The notes: generated by a model from the sequence alone, not told the origin. A stretch of DNA of 64,000 nt from Clavibacter sp. VKM Ac-2873 (GCF_015351075.1 NZ_JADKRS010000003.1:248001-312000); one strand, 5' to 3'. Positions 34,861 through 43,232 are shown, numbered from the stretch's first letter. Numbers and translations: made by a program.

Positions 34861-34940
34861 CAGGCGGTCGCCCGACGCGCCCGGATCCGCCCGGCCGGGT
34901 CAGGCGATCGCTCGACGCGCCCGGATCCGCCCGGCGGGTC
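34861..34940. repeat. Tandem repeat of about 40 bp at a gene end
   Basis: Two near-identical copies (34861-34900 and 34901-34939) beginning CAGGCG and sharing CGACGCGCCCGGATCCGCCC. The second copy ends at the stop codon of the Gfo/Idh/MocA gene and a third CAGGCG follows. It looks like a local duplication of the 3' end; no function is evident. Confidence 0.7.
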
Positions 34941-36153
34941 AGGCGCCGGCCGGATCCACCGTCGTCCACGCGCTGCCGGCGGCCGAGCTGCGCTCCACGG
35001 CGTCGAGCACGCGCTGCACGCGGAGGCCGTCGGCGAAGGACGGCTGGGGCTCCTGGCCCGCGGCGATGTCGTGCACGAGGTCGCGCACCTGGTGGGTGAA
35101 CGCGTGCTCGTAGCCGAGGCCGTGGCCGGTCGGCCACCACGCGGCGGCGTACGGGTGCTCGGGCTCGGTGACGAGGATCCGCCGGAAGCCCAGCCGGTCG
35201 GCGGGCGCGGTCGCGTCGTACAGCTCGATCTCGTTGAGGCGCTCGAGGTCGAAGGAGATGGCGCCGTCGGATCCGCTGAACTCCAGCCGTAGCGCGTTCT
35301 TGCGGCCCGTGGCCATGCGGGTCGCCTCGAAGCTGGCGAGCGCGCCGCCGGCGAGCTTCCCGGTGAAGTACGCCGCGTCGTCGACGGTGACCCTGCCGCG
35401 CTCGCTCGACGCGACGCCGCCGAGGCCGCGCGTCTCGGCGAGCAGCGGACGCTCCTCGACGAACGTGCGGAGCAGGCCGCTCACCGCGTCGAGCCGCTCG
35501 CCGGTGATGAACTGCACCGCGTCGACGATGTGCGCGCCGATGTCGCCGAGCGCGCCGGATCCGGCCGCCTCCTTGTCGAGGCGCCACGTCATGGGGCCCT
35601 CGGCGTCGGTCAGCCAGTCCTGCAGGTAGAGCGCGCGCACCTGGCGGAGCTCGCCGAGCGCGCCCTGGGCGACGAGGTCGCGCGCGAACGTGATGGCGGG
35701 CACGCGGCGGTAGCTGAAGCCGACCATCGCGCGGATCCCCTTGGCTGCTGCCTTCTCCGCTGCGGCCGCCATGATCTCGGCCTCCTCCACCGTGTTCGCG
35801 AGCGGCTTCTCGCACAGCACGTGCTTGCCGGCTTCGAGCGCGGCGACGGCGATCTCCACGTGCGTGCTGCCGGGCGAGCAGATGTCCACGACGTCGATGT
35901 CGTCGCGCTCGATGGCGGCGCGCCAGTCGGTCTCCGCACGCTCCCAGCCCCAGCGGTCCGCGGACCCCTGCGTGCGCGCCCGGTCGCGTCCGACGACGGA
36001 GACCATGCGCGGCGCGAGCGGCAGGTCGAAGAACGCGGGGGCGACGCGCCAGGCCTGCGAGTGGGCGGCGCCCATGAACCCGTGGCCGACCATCGCGACG
36101 CCGAGGGCGCCTCCGGTCTCCGTGGCGGGGGCGGCGGGCTGCGTGTCGGACAT
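34939..36153 (-). CDS. Gfo/Idh/MocA-family oxidoreductase
   Basis: A protein of 404 residues. NAD(P)-binding half: VAMVGHGFMGAAHSQAWRVAP, DDIDVVDICSPGSTHVEIAVAALEAGKHVLCEKPLANTVEEA, where the EKP lysine is catalytic in the family. The C-terminal half has WRLDKEAAGSGALGDIGAHIVDAVQFITGE (GDxGxH motif). Such enzymes oxidise sugars or inositols; the substrate is not given by the context. AAGGAG lies eight bases before the ATG. The gene is monocistronic. Confidence 0.9.
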   Translation of the reverse strand: MSDTQPAAPATETGGALGVAMVGHGFMGAAHSQAWRVAPAFFDLPLAPRMVSVVGRDRARTQGSADRWGWERAETDWRAAIERDDIDVVDICSPGSTHVEIAVAALEAGKHVLCEKPLANTVEEAEIMAAAAEKAAAKGIRAMVGFSYRRVPAITFARDLVAQGALGELRQVRALYLQDWLTDAEGPMTWRLDKEAAGSGALGDIGAHIVDAVQFITGERLDAVSGLLRTFVEERPLLAETRGLGGVASSERGRVTVDDAAYFTGKLAGGALASFEATRMATGRKNALRLEFSGSDGAISFDLERLNEIELYDATAPADRLGFRRILVTEPEHPYAAAWWPTGHGLGYEHAFTHQVRDLVHDIAAGQEPQPSFADGLRVQRVLDAVERSSAAGSAWTTVDPAGA

Positions 36154-36256
36154 GGGACTCCTTCGTCTCATACGGGGTGCGGATCCGCGTGCGGGTGATT
36201 CGTTGCGGGTCACGTCAAATGTACGGGGAGGCCGCAGGGCGGGACAAGGCGGGCGG

Positions 36257-36751
36257 TCAGGACTTCCGTCGCCGGGCCGCCGAGCGCGGCGGCGCGGCTC
36301 GGAGGTGCGTGGTGACCGCGCCGAGGATCCGCGCGAGGTGCGCGGCGTCCTCGTCCGACAGAGGTGCGAAGAGCAGGCCGTGCACGGTCTGGATGTGACC
36401 GGGGAAGACGGTCGCGAGCACCTCGCGGCCCGCGTCGGTGAGGGCGACCACGGTGCTGCGCTCGTCATCCGGGGACGGCGAGCGGGTGATCAGGCCCCGC
36501 TGCTCGAGGAGCTGCGCCTGGTACGTGAGTCCGCTGCGGCTGTAGACGACCCCGTCGGCGAGGTCGGTCATGCGGAGGTGGCCGTCCGGGGTGTCGCCGA
36601 GCCGCGCCAGGAGCTGGAACTGCACGTAGCTGAGGCCGCCGGCATCACGGAGCTGCGCCTCGACCGCGGGGCGCAGCAGGCTGCCGACCTCGGTGAACGC
36701 GAGGTACGCGTCGAGCTGCGTCGGGGTCAGGGATCGGGGGGCCGGCGTCAT
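36257..36751 (-). CDS. MarR-family transcriptional regulator
   Basis: A protein of 164 residues with the MarR winged helix: LSYVQFQLLARLGDTPDGHLRMTDLADGVVYSRSGLTYQAQLLEQRGLITRSPSPDDERSTVVALTDAGREVL. The ATG at 36751 is preferred over 36760 because TAGGAT lies seven bases upstream, as in other leaderless starts here. It is transcribed away from an oxidoreductase gene, and two matching palindromes lie between them, so it probably represses both genes and is released by a small aromatic or quinone-like ligand (inference). Confidence 0.88.
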   Translation of the reverse strand: MTPAPRSLTPTQLDAYLAFTEVGSLLRPAVEAQLRDAGGLSYVQFQLLARLGDTPDGHLRMTDLADGVVYSRSGLTYQAQLLEQRGLITRSPSPDDERSTVVALTDAGREVLATVFPGHIQTVHGLLFAPLSDEDAAHLARILGAVTTHLRAAPPRSAARRRKS

Positions 36752-36769
36752 GGATCCCATCCTAGGTGT

Positions 36770-36823
36770 TGCTTCGCATTCGAAGCAGTGTTAGCTTCGG
36801 GTCATTGCTTCGAACTCGAAGCA
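36770..36823. promoter_or_regulatory. Two MarR operator palindromes
   Basis: TGCTTCG-N4-CGAAGCA occurs twice with perfect 7-bp arms, at 36770-36787 and 36806-36823, starting 36 bp apart. Both lie in the divergent promoter region between the MarR and oxidoreductase genes. The even spacing suggests two MarR dimers on one face of the DNA or one site per promoter. Confidence 0.75.
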
Positions 36824-36842
36824 CAATCGAAGGGAAGAGACC

Positions 36843-37772
36843 ATGAAGGCAGTGCAGTTCCGGGAGGTCGGCGGACCCGAGGTCCTGGAGATCGTGGACA
36901 TCGAGGTGCCCGAGCCCGGTGCCGGGCAGGTGCGGATCCGCGTCGTCGCGGCGGCGCACAACGCAGCGGATGCGGGGATGCGGGGTGGCTTCCTGCCGAT
37001 CCCGATCGAGCTCCCGCACATCCCCGGCTACGACGTGTCGGGCACCGTGGACGCGGTCGGCGCGGACGTGACGGGCCTCGCGGTCGGCGACGACGTGATC
37101 GCGTTCCTCCCGATGACGACGGATGGTGGCGCGGCCGAGCAGGTGCTCGCGCCCGCCGAGGCCGTGGTGGCCGCGCCGACCCGGATCCCGCTGGCCGACG
37201 CGGCCGCGCTGCCGTCGGTCGCGCTCACCGCGTGGCAGGCGCTCTTCGACGACGGCCGCCTCGAGCGCGGCCAGCGGGTGCTGATCGTCGGCGCCGGCGG
37301 CGTGGTCGGCAAGTACGCGATCCAGCTCGCCGCGCGCGCGGGAGCGCATGTCATCGCCACGGCGAGCCCACGCAGCGCCGAGGCCGTCCGCGCCGCCGGA
37401 GCGGACGAGGTCGTCGACCGCACGACGACCGACCTCCTCGGCGCGCTCGACGGGCAGGTGGACGTGCTCCTCAACCTCGCGCCACTCGAGCCGGAGACGT
37501 TCGGCGCCTACGTGGCGGCCGTGCGCGACGGCGGCGTCGTGGTCAGCACGACCGCCTTCCTGGCGACCCCCGGCGACGAGGCGCGCGGAGTGCGTGCGGC
37601 CACGGTGTTCGTGCGGCCCGATCGGGAGAGGCTGGCGGAGCTGGTGTCGCTGGTCGACGCCGGCGCGCTCACGGTGGAAGTGACGCGCCGGATCCCGCTG
37701 GAGGGGCTCCCCGCACTGCACGTCGAGGCCGAGGCCGGGCGCATCGCCGGGAAGGTGATCGTCCTCCCCTGA
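36843..37772 (+). CDS. NADP-dependent quinone-oxidoreductase-like MDR protein
   Basis: A protein of 309 residues in the medium-chain dehydrogenase/reductase family: MKAVQFREVGGPEVLEIVDIEVPEPGAGQVRIRV, HIPGYDVSGTVDAVGADVTGLAVGDDVIAF, and the coenzyme fold VLIVGAGGVVGKYAIQLAARAGAHVIATAS. No zinc ligands are seen, which fits the quinone oxidoreductase branch. It probably reduces quinones or enones under control of the divergent MarR. GGGAAGAGA before the ATG serves as the ribosome site. Confidence 0.88.
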   Translation: MKAVQFREVGGPEVLEIVDIEVPEPGAGQVRIRVVAAAHNAADAGMRGGFLPIPIELPHIPGYDVSGTVDAVGADVTGLAVGDDVIAFLPMTTDGGAAEQVLAPAEAVVAAPTRIPLADAAALPSVALTAWQALFDDGRLERGQRVLIVGAGGVVGKYAIQLAARAGAHVIATASPRSAEAVRAAGADEVVDRTTTDLLGALDGQVDVLLNLAPLEPETFGAYVAAVRDGGVVVSTTAFLATPGDEARGVRAATVFVRPDRERLAELVSLVDAGALTVEVTRRIPLEGLPALHVEAEAGRIAGKVIVLP

Positions 37773-37787
37773 GGTCGCGCCCGATCG

Positions 37788-37827
37788 CGACGACGGCCGG
37801 ACCCCCGCGGGGATCCGGCCGTCGTCG
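37788..37827. terminator. Strong bidirectional terminator
   Basis: A perfect 14-bp stem (CGACGACGGCCGGA and its complement, 37788-37801/37814-37827) around a 12-base loop, between the convergent oxidoreductase and LPXTG genes. Confidence 0.75.
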
Positions 37828-37853
37828 TGCGTGGTGCGGGTGCTGCCGTGCCG

Positions 37854-39116
37854 CTACTCCGCGGAGCGCAGGCGACGGCGGGCGACGAGCGTACCCGCGC
37901 CGGCCAGCGCCATCAGGGCGCCGAGGCCGCCGAGGCCGAGGGCCGCGGCGCCGTCCGTGCCCGTGACGGGCAGCGTGTCGTCGTGGTTCGCGGCCGGCTT
38001 CGCGATCGGCTTCGGGGCGGTGCCCGCGGGGTCGATCGAGGGCGTGGTGGGCGTCGGGGTCGGGATGCCCGGGACGACCGGTCCGCCTGCGTCCTCGGCC
38101 GTCAGCTCGACGGTGCCGCCCTGCGTGAGGCCCGACTCGAGGCCCAGGACGGACACCTTGTAGGTGCCCGGCTGGATGTCGCCGAACAGGATGATCGGCT
38201 GCGCGAACATGCCATCGACGTCGGCGCGCACGAGGTCCTTGAGCGAGCGCGTGCTGACGCCCACGCCGCCGGTGGCGTCGCTGAGCTGGATCGCGCGGCC
38301 GTCGGGCGCGGTGACCGTGACCTCGACGGCCTCGTAGCGGAGGTAGCCGGTCGCGGTGACCTCGAGGCCGCCGAGCAGGCTGGTCGCCTGGGCGACGGTG
38401 GTCGGCGAGATGGTCGAGAACGACGCCTCGGCGCGCACGAACGGGCCGACGGGCGCCTCGGCGAAGCGCACCAGGCCGCGGATCTCGCCCTTGATCGTAA
38501 GGTCGAGGCCGACCTGCGTGAGCGTGACGCTCGCGGTCTTCGATCCCTGGAGCAGCTCGGTGAAGCTCGCGGGGAACGCGTACGTGCCGTCCTCGCCGAC
38601 GATGCCGATGCCGGCGATCGACTTGACGCCCACTGCGTTGAAGTAGCTGGCCGTGACGATGCTGCCCGCGGTGCCGGTGCCGGCGAACGGCACGGCCTCG
38701 TTGATCGGGAGGGCGACGCCGCGGTCGGGCGTGGTCCAGGTGAAGGGCAGCTCGACGACGGGGACGGTCGGCTCGAGCGCCGGGAGGCCGGTCGTCGGGG
38801 CGCCGGGGGCGGTCGGGACGGCCGGGGTCGGCGTCGTCTCGGCCGGGGCGTCGGCGACGGGGGCGGCCTCGGTGGGCGCGGGGGTCGGCGTCGCGTCGGC
38901 GACGGGGGCGTCGGCGGCCGGGGTCGGCGTGGCGGCGGGTGCCTCGACGGACGGCGCGTCGACGGCGACGGGCGCGGAGTCGACCGGGACGGTCTCGGCG
39001 TGGGCGGCGGGCGCCATCGCCAGGGGCAGGATCACGAGCGAGGCCGAGAGGCAGGCGCCGGCGGCCGCGCGGCGGAACGACCTGCCGCGACCGGCGGCGG
39101 GGGTGGGACGGGTCAT
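37854..39116 (-). CDS. LPXTG cell-wall-anchored surface protein
   Basis: A protein of 420 residues. A signal peptide ends AMAPAAHA; then a stalk of about 80 residues of Pro/Ala/Thr/Asp with irregular PTPA and APVAD repeats; then a beta-rich region (FTWTTPDRGVALPINEAV..., AIQLSDATGGVGVSTRSLKDLV, GTYKVSVLG). It ends with a sortase signal: LPVTG, a hydrophobic helix and RRRLRSAE. It should be linked to peptidoglycan by a sortase encoded elsewhere. The globular region was not recognised; an adhesin or wall-structural role is a guess. Confidence 0.85.
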   Translation of the reverse strand: MTRPTPAAGRGRSFRRAAAGACLSASLVILPLAMAPAAHAETVPVDSAPVAVDAPSVEAPAATPTPAADAPVADATPTPAPTEAAPVADAPAETTPTPAVPTAPGAPTTGLPALEPTVPVVELPFTWTTPDRGVALPINEAVPFAGTGTAGSIVTASYFNAVGVKSIAGIGIVGEDGTYAFPASFTELLQGSKTASVTLTQVGLDLTIKGEIRGLVRFAEAPVGPFVRAEASFSTISPTTVAQATSLLGGLEVTATGYLRYEAVEVTVTAPDGRAIQLSDATGGVGVSTRSLKDLVRADVDGMFAQPIILFGDIQPGTYKVSVLGLESGLTQGGTVELTAEDAGGPVVPGIPTPTPTTPSIDPAGTAPKPIAKPAANHDDTLPVTGTDGAAALGLGGLGALMALAGAGTLVARRRLRSAE

Positions 39117-39385
39117 GACAGCTCCAGTGGTGCAGGACCGCCCGTGCGCGCCATTGCTGTGCCGCGATCGTGCGGTGGAGGAGACGCGCTCGGGGGTCTC
39201 GAGGACGCGTCGGGGAGGTTCAGCTCCCCGATCCCGACTGTAGGGACTTCCTTTCCCCACCTGGGGAGATATGTCGCGCAGTGTGACGCGTGTGACTCGT
39301 GATCCCCGGAGTTGCGAGGGTGACTCGCCGCACCGGCCCCCGGATTGGGGTGGCCGCAAGCGGGCCGGTCAGGACGAGGAGGGCG
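39117..39385 (-). promoter_or_regulatory. Upstream region of the LPXTG gene
   Basis: Non-coding. It contains GTAGGGACT (39240-39248) close to a CCCCACCTGGGG dyad (39256-39267) and GTGTGACGCGTGTGACTCG. The same 9-mer occurs upstream of the neighbouring response-regulator gene, inverted. No certain promoter could be picked. Confidence 0.3.
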
Positions 39386-40120
39386 TCAGACGGCGGGCGC
39401 GAGCACCAGGTCGTCACCCGCCACGGCGATCAGCGCGACCTGGTCGCGACCCGACCGGCGTCCGGTCACGGACGGCAGGTCGAGGAGCGCGCGCGGGGCG
39501 ACGAGGTCCCAGCCGGCGTCCGTCAGCCGGTGCACCAGCTCACGACGGGAGAGTCGACGCGTCGGCTCCTCGGCGAGCGCCTGCACGACGACGAGGTCCA
39601 TGGGATCCAGCGCCAGCGGCACGCCCGCGAGCCACGCCTCGCCCGTGGTCGGGTCGAGCACGAGGTCGCCCGCGGTGATCGTCGCCGGGGCGAGACCGCG
39701 CCGGCGGAAGAGCACGCGCAGCGTCTCGACGACCTCCTCGAGGCCGAACGGCTTGGTGACGTAGTCGTCGGCGCCCGCGCCGAAGGCCGCGAGCCGGTCC
39801 TCCAGCGAGTCGCGCCCGGTGAGGAACAGGACGGGGGTGGCGACGCCCGCCCGCCGCAGCTCGCCGACCACCTCGACGCCGGAGACGTCGGGCAGCATCA
39901 TGTCGAGCAGGATCGCGTCGGGCGCGGCATCCACGGCGGCGGCGATCGCGGCGCGGCCGGTGGCGAAGACGCGCACGTCCCAGCCCTCCATCCGCAGCGC
40001 GAGCGACAGCAGCTGCGTGATGGGCGCCTCCTCGTCGACCACGAAGACGCGGAGCGCGCGGGGTGCGTCGGGCAGGGCCTGCTCGTCGTCGCGGGCGGCG
40101 GGGCTCATGGTGCCGGTCAT
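39386..40120 (-). CDS. Orphan OmpR-type response regulator, divergent output domain
   Basis: A protein of 244 residues. The receiver domain is complete (VFVVDEEAPITQLL, phospho-acceptor Asp in AILLDMMLPD, VLFLTGRDS, DDYVTKPF). The C-terminal part starts like an OmpR/PhoB winged helix (GDLVLDPTTGEAWLAGVPLALDPMDLVVVQALAEEPTRRLSRRELV) but lacks the usual DVHIxxLRxKL recognition helix and the RGVGYRL end. AGAGGA lies six bases before the ATG. No histidine kinase is adjacent. It lies directly upstream of the LPXTG gene on the same strand. Confidence 0.85.
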   Translation of the reverse strand: MTGTMSPAARDDEQALPDAPRALRVFVVDEEAPITQLLSLALRMEGWDVRVFATGRAAIAAAVDAAPDAILLDMMLPDVSGVEVVGELRRAGVATPVLFLTGRDSLEDRLAAFGAGADDYVTKPFGLEEVVETLRVLFRRRGLAPATITAGDLVLDPTTGEAWLAGVPLALDPMDLVVVQALAEEPTRRLSRRELVHRLTDAGWDLVAPRALLDLPSVTGRRSGRDQVALIAVAGDDLVLAPAV

Positions 40121-40441
40121 GCGGATCCTCTTCCGTCGGATGCGCCGCCGGCCCGGGGGGACGGGCCGGCGGCGGGTGCTCCTCGCGGAGCGTGCGGCCG
40201 GGGGTGGGCCGCGCCTCCATCCTCGCGAGCGGGGAGCTGCCCGTCGTCATCCGCGGGGACCGTCACGGGTAGTCCCTACGGCGCGCACGGGCAGGGCACC
40301 GGAGATGGCGAGGAGGCGCACGGCGCGTCCGCAGGCGGGCCGTGCACGCGCTGCCCCGCGACACCGGCCACGGGATCCGGGAGACTGATCCGCACGCCGA
40401 CCTCACGGATCACCCCGCCCCGGCGTCTACCCGGTGTGGAG
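40121..40441. promoter_or_regulatory. Divergent intergenic region, response regulator / sigma factor
   Basis: About 320 bp without a credible gene. It holds the dyad GTAG-tcc-CTAC at 40269-40279, whose complement contains the GTAGGGACT also seen before the LPXTG gene. No clear -35/-10 pair was identified for either gene. Confidence 0.3.
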
Positions 40442-40975
40442 ATGATGCAGCCGTTCGACAGGGTCGTGACCGAGCACGGCGCCGTGGTGCTCCGCGTGTG
40501 CCGGGCGGTGCTCGGCGGGCACGCGGACGCCGAGGACGCGTGGTCGGAGACGTTCCTGTCGGCTCTCGTCGCGTACCCGCGGCTCGGGCCGCGCGCCGAC
40601 GTGCGCGCCTGGCTCGTCACCATCGCGCACCGCAAGGCCCTCGACGCGATCCGCGCCCGTCGCCGACGGGCGGTCCCCGTCGACGAGGTGCCCGAGCGGG
40701 TCTCGGACCTCGGCGTGCCCGGATCCCGCGATCCCGACCTCTGGCGCGCCGTCGCCGGCCTGCCCGAGCGGCAGCGGCTCGCGGTCGCGTACCGGTACCT
40801 CGGCGGGCTGCCGTCCGCGGAGGTGGCGGCGATCGTCGGCGGGACGCCCGAGGCCGTGCGGCGTGCCGCGGCGGACGGGGTCGCGAGCCTCCGTCGGACG
40901 ATGGGAGCGGATCCGCCCGCCGCCCCGCGCGCACCAGCACCCGCACCCGCACCCGCACGAGGAGGACGACCGTGA
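40442..40975 (+). CDS. ECF-like RNA polymerase sigma factor
   Basis: A protein of 177 residues. Sigma region 2: FDRVVTEHGAVVLRVCRAVLGGHADAEDAWSETFLSALVAYPRLGPRADVRAWLVTIAHRKALDAIRARRRR. Region 4: DLWRAVAGLPERQRLAVAYRYLGGLPSAEVAAIVGGTPEAVRRAAADGVASLRR. A Pro/Ala tail follows. No anti-sigma gene is adjacent. It is coupled (GTGA) to the alkyltransferase gene, which suggests a response to DNA alkylation or a related stress (inference). Confidence 0.88.
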   Translation: MMQPFDRVVTEHGAVVLRVCRAVLGGHADAEDAWSETFLSALVAYPRLGPRADVRAWLVTIAHRKALDAIRARRRRAVPVDEVPERVSDLGVPGSRDPDLWRAVAGLPERQRLAVAYRYLGGLPSAEVAAIVGGTPEAVRRAAADGVASLRRTMGADPPAAPRAPAPAPAPARGGRP

Positions 40976-41613
40976 CCGACCCCGACGACGCCGCCGCGAA
41001 CCTCGACGCCGCCTTCCTCGACGCCGACGCGCTCGACCGCGCCGACCCGACCGCTACCGCCCTCGCCGCCCTGCGCCTCCGCCTCGCGGACGCCGCCGAG
41101 GCCGACGGCGCCCTCGACGTCGGCTTCACCACGATCGACTCCCCGGTCGGCCCGCTGCTGCTCGCCGCCACCGAGCGCGGCCTGATCCGCGTCGCCTACT
41201 CCCGCGAGGACCACGACACCGTGCTCGGCGACCTCGCGCGGCGGCTCGGCCCGCGGATCCTCCGCGCCCCGAAGCGCCTCGACCAGGCCGCCCGCGAGCT
41301 CGACGAGTACTTCGCCGGCCGCCGCCGCGCATTCGACCTGCCGCTCGACCGCCGCCTGTCGACCGGCTTCCGCGACCGGGTCCAGCGGCTGCTCCCGGAG
41401 ATCCCGTACGGATCCACGCGCACCTACCGCGAGGTCGCCGAGACCGCCGGCAGCCCGGCGGCCACGCGCGCAGTCGGCACGGCGTGCTCGACGAACCCGC
41501 TGCCCGTCGTGATCCCCTGCCACCGCGTCCTCCGCTCCGACGGCACGCTCGGCGGCTACATCGGCGGGCTCGCGGCGAAGACGACGCTGCTGGAGCTGGA
41601 GGGGCGGATCTGA
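40972..41613 (+). CDS. ogt: Methylated-DNA--protein-cysteine methyltransferase
   Basis: A protein of 213 residues. It removes alkyl groups from O6-guanine by suicide transfer to the cysteine of the PCHRV motif (PVVIPCHRVLRSDGTLGGYIGGL). The helix-turn-helix and arginine finger lie in FRDRVQRLLPEIPYGSTRTYREVAETAGSPAATRAVGTACSTNPL. An N-terminal extension of about 45 Asp/Ala-rich residues precedes the usual start of the family. GGAGGA lies upstream of the GTG; co-transcribed with the sigma factor. Confidence 0.93.
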   Translation: MTDPDDAAANLDAAFLDADALDRADPTATALAALRLRLADAAEADGALDVGFTTIDSPVGPLLLAATERGLIRVAYSREDHDTVLGDLARRLGPRILRAPKRLDQAARELDEYFAGRRRAFDLPLDRRLSTGFRDRVQRLLPEIPYGSTRTYREVAETAGSPAATRAVGTACSTNPLPVVIPCHRVLRSDGTLGGYIGGLAAKTTLLELEGRI

Positions 41614-41658
41614 TCCGGCTCCCCCATCCGGCGGATGCGGGCGCGCCGCGCGGCTGCC

Positions 41659-41664
41659 TAGCGT
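41659..41664 (+). promoter_or_regulatory. -10 box of leaderless small-membrane-protein transcript
   Basis: TAGCGT, six bases before the ATG at 41671. Confidence 0.45.
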
Positions 41665-41670
41665 GAGGGC

Positions 41671-41931
41671 ATGACCGATCCGATGACGCCCGGCCGCCCC
41701 GCGGATCCGCCCGCCGAGGACGACGCCGACTCGAACCCGAACCTCGCGCTCGGCATCGTCTTCGGGATGCTCGGCCTCGTGCTCATGCTCACCCTCGAGG
41801 ACACGCGCGTCGCCGGGCTGCCGTTCGTGGTCCTCGGCATCACCTACGCCGTGATGGGCATCCGTCCCGCGGCGGCGAAGCGCCGGCGCGCGGCGGCGGA
41901 CGGCGGGACGCCCCCGCCCCCGCCGGCGTAG
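41671..41931 (+). CDS. Small two-helix membrane protein
   Basis: A protein of 86 residues. A hydrophilic acidic N-terminus (PADPPAEDDADSNPN) precedes two hydrophobic segments (LALGIVFGMLGLVLMLTL and VAGLPFVVLGITYAVMGI), then a basic RRR and a Pro-rich tail. No family was recognised; the function is unknown. Confidence 0.7.
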   Translation: MTDPMTPGRPADPPAEDDADSNPNLALGIVFGMLGLVLMLTLEDTRVAGLPFVVLGITYAVMGIRPAAAKRRRAAADGGTPPPPPA

Positions 41932-41939
41932 ACAGGGTC

Positions 41940-42383
41940 ATGGCCACATCGCCCGACCACCCGCGCCTGCTGCAGACCGTGCTCGACGCGCCGGATCCGC
42001 GCCGCCTCGCCGAGTTCTACCGCGAGCTCCTCGGCTTCCGGTACCGCCCCGGCGACGAGCCCGACGAGACGGGACCGGATCCGGACTGGCTGGTGCTCGT
42101 CGACCACGACGGCGCCCGCCGCCTCGCCTTCCAGCTCGCGCCGGACATGCCCGCACCCCGCTGGCCCGAGGGATCGCCGCCGCAGATGATGCACCTCGAC
42201 CTCACCGTCGGATCCGGCGCGGACCTCGAACGACACCGGACCCGCGCGGTCGCGCTCGGCGCCGAGGTGCTGCAGGACCGGTCAGCGGATCCGCACGAGC
42301 CCCTGTACGTGCTGCGGGATCCCGCCGGCCACCCGTTCTGCGTCTTCGTCGCGCCCGAGCCGCCGGACGCAGCGCAGGCCTGA
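41940..42383 (+). CDS. VOC-superfamily (glyoxalase-like) protein
   Basis: A protein of 147 residues built of two beta-alpha-beta-beta-beta units: LLQTVLDAPDPRRLAEFYRELLGFRYRPGD...DWLVLVDHDGARRLAFQLAPD and QMMHLDLTVG...EVLQDRSADPHEPLYVLRDPAGHPFCVF. It has the family's metal-position residues in part (MHLDL and an Asp/His-rich C-terminal strand). It could be a dioxygenase, a lyase or a resistance protein; the substrate is unknown. Confidence 0.82.
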   Translation: MATSPDHPRLLQTVLDAPDPRRLAEFYRELLGFRYRPGDEPDETGPDPDWLVLVDHDGARRLAFQLAPDMPAPRWPEGSPPQMMHLDLTVGSGADLERHRTRAVALGAEVLQDRSADPHEPLYVLRDPAGHPFCVFVAPEPPDAAQA

Positions 42384-42401
42384 GCGGCGCCGCGCCGCGG
42401 A

Positions 42402-43232
42402 TCAGCGCGCGCCGTACGCCGTCGACCGGCTGCGGTCCGCCCACGCGTCGACGTCGGCGCGCAGGTCGTCGAGCGCGCCTGTGACGATCTCGACCGCGTC
42501 GCCGCCGAGCAGCAGGTAGAAGGGAGCGCCCTCCTCGACCGCGTCCACGAGCACCTTCGCGCCGAGCGCCGGGTCGTTCGGCTGCGTGCCGTCGGTGGTG
42601 TCGTTCTCCTTGCGGCGCGTGCCCGCGGTCTCGGCGTAGTCGTCGATCACGGTGGCCGACTGCGTGAGCGAGCGGCCGGAGAAGTCGGTGCGGAAGGATC
42701 CGGGCGCCACCACGGTCGCGACGATCCCGAGCGGCGCGAGCTCGGTGCGCAGCGCCATGGTCATCTGCTCGATGGCGGCCTTCACGGCGCCGTAGTAGCC
42801 GGATCCGGCGCCCGTGCGCGCGGCGCCGATGGACGAGAGGTTCACGATGGTGCCGCTGCGGCGCTGGCGCATGCCGGGCAGCACCGCCTTGATCATGCGG
42901 ACGCTGCCGTGGAACTGGGTGTCGAACAGGCGCGCGACGTCCTCGTCGTCGCCCTCCTCGACGGCCGCGCGGTAGCCGTAGCCCGCGTTGTTGACGAGCA
43001 CGTCGACGCCGCCGAAGCGCGCGGTCGCCTCGTCGACCGCGAGCGACACCTGCGCCGGGTCGGTCACGTCGAGGTCGAGTGCGAGGGCGTGCTCGGGGAA
43101 GCGGTCGGCGAGGTCCTGCACGGCCGCCGCGTCGCGCGCCGTGACGACGACGTCGTTCCCGCGCGCCAGCGCCTCCTCCGCGAAGGCCCGCCCGAGCCCC
43201 GTGGAGCATCCCGTGATCAGCCAGGTCGTCAT
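42402..43232 (-). CDS. Short-chain dehydrogenase/reductase
   Basis: A protein of 276 residues of the classical SDR type. Cofactor motif TGCSTGLGRAFAEEAL, NNAGYGYRAAVEE, catalytic Ser in IVNLSSIGAARTG and YGAVKA (Tyr-x-x-x-Lys), then VVAPGSFRTDFSGRSLT. This closely resembles the widespread oxidoreductases annotated as SDR family with GCSxGLG start. GAGGAAGAGG precedes the ATG. It is a single gene; the substrate is unknown. Confidence 0.9.
   Translation of the reverse strand: MTTWLITGCSTGLGRAFAEEALARGNDVVVTARDAAAVQDLADRFPEHALALDLDVTDPAQVSLAVDEATARFGGVDVLVNNAGYGYRAAVEEGDDEDVARLFDTQFHGSVRMIKAVLPGMRQRRSGTIVNLSSIGAARTGAGSGYYGAVKAAIEQMTMALRTELAPLGIVATVVAPGSFRTDFSGRSLTQSATVIDDYAETAGTRRKENDTTDGTQPNDPALGAKVLVDAVEEGAPFYLLLGGDAVEIVTGALDDLRADVDAWADRSRSTAYGAR

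Noticed and set aside
37860-39110. Ala/Gly/Val-rich open frames on the plus strand across the LPXTG gene
   Set aside because: Complement of the Pro/Ala/Thr stalk and beta-domain codons; the minus-strand gene has signal peptide, sortase motif and basic tail.
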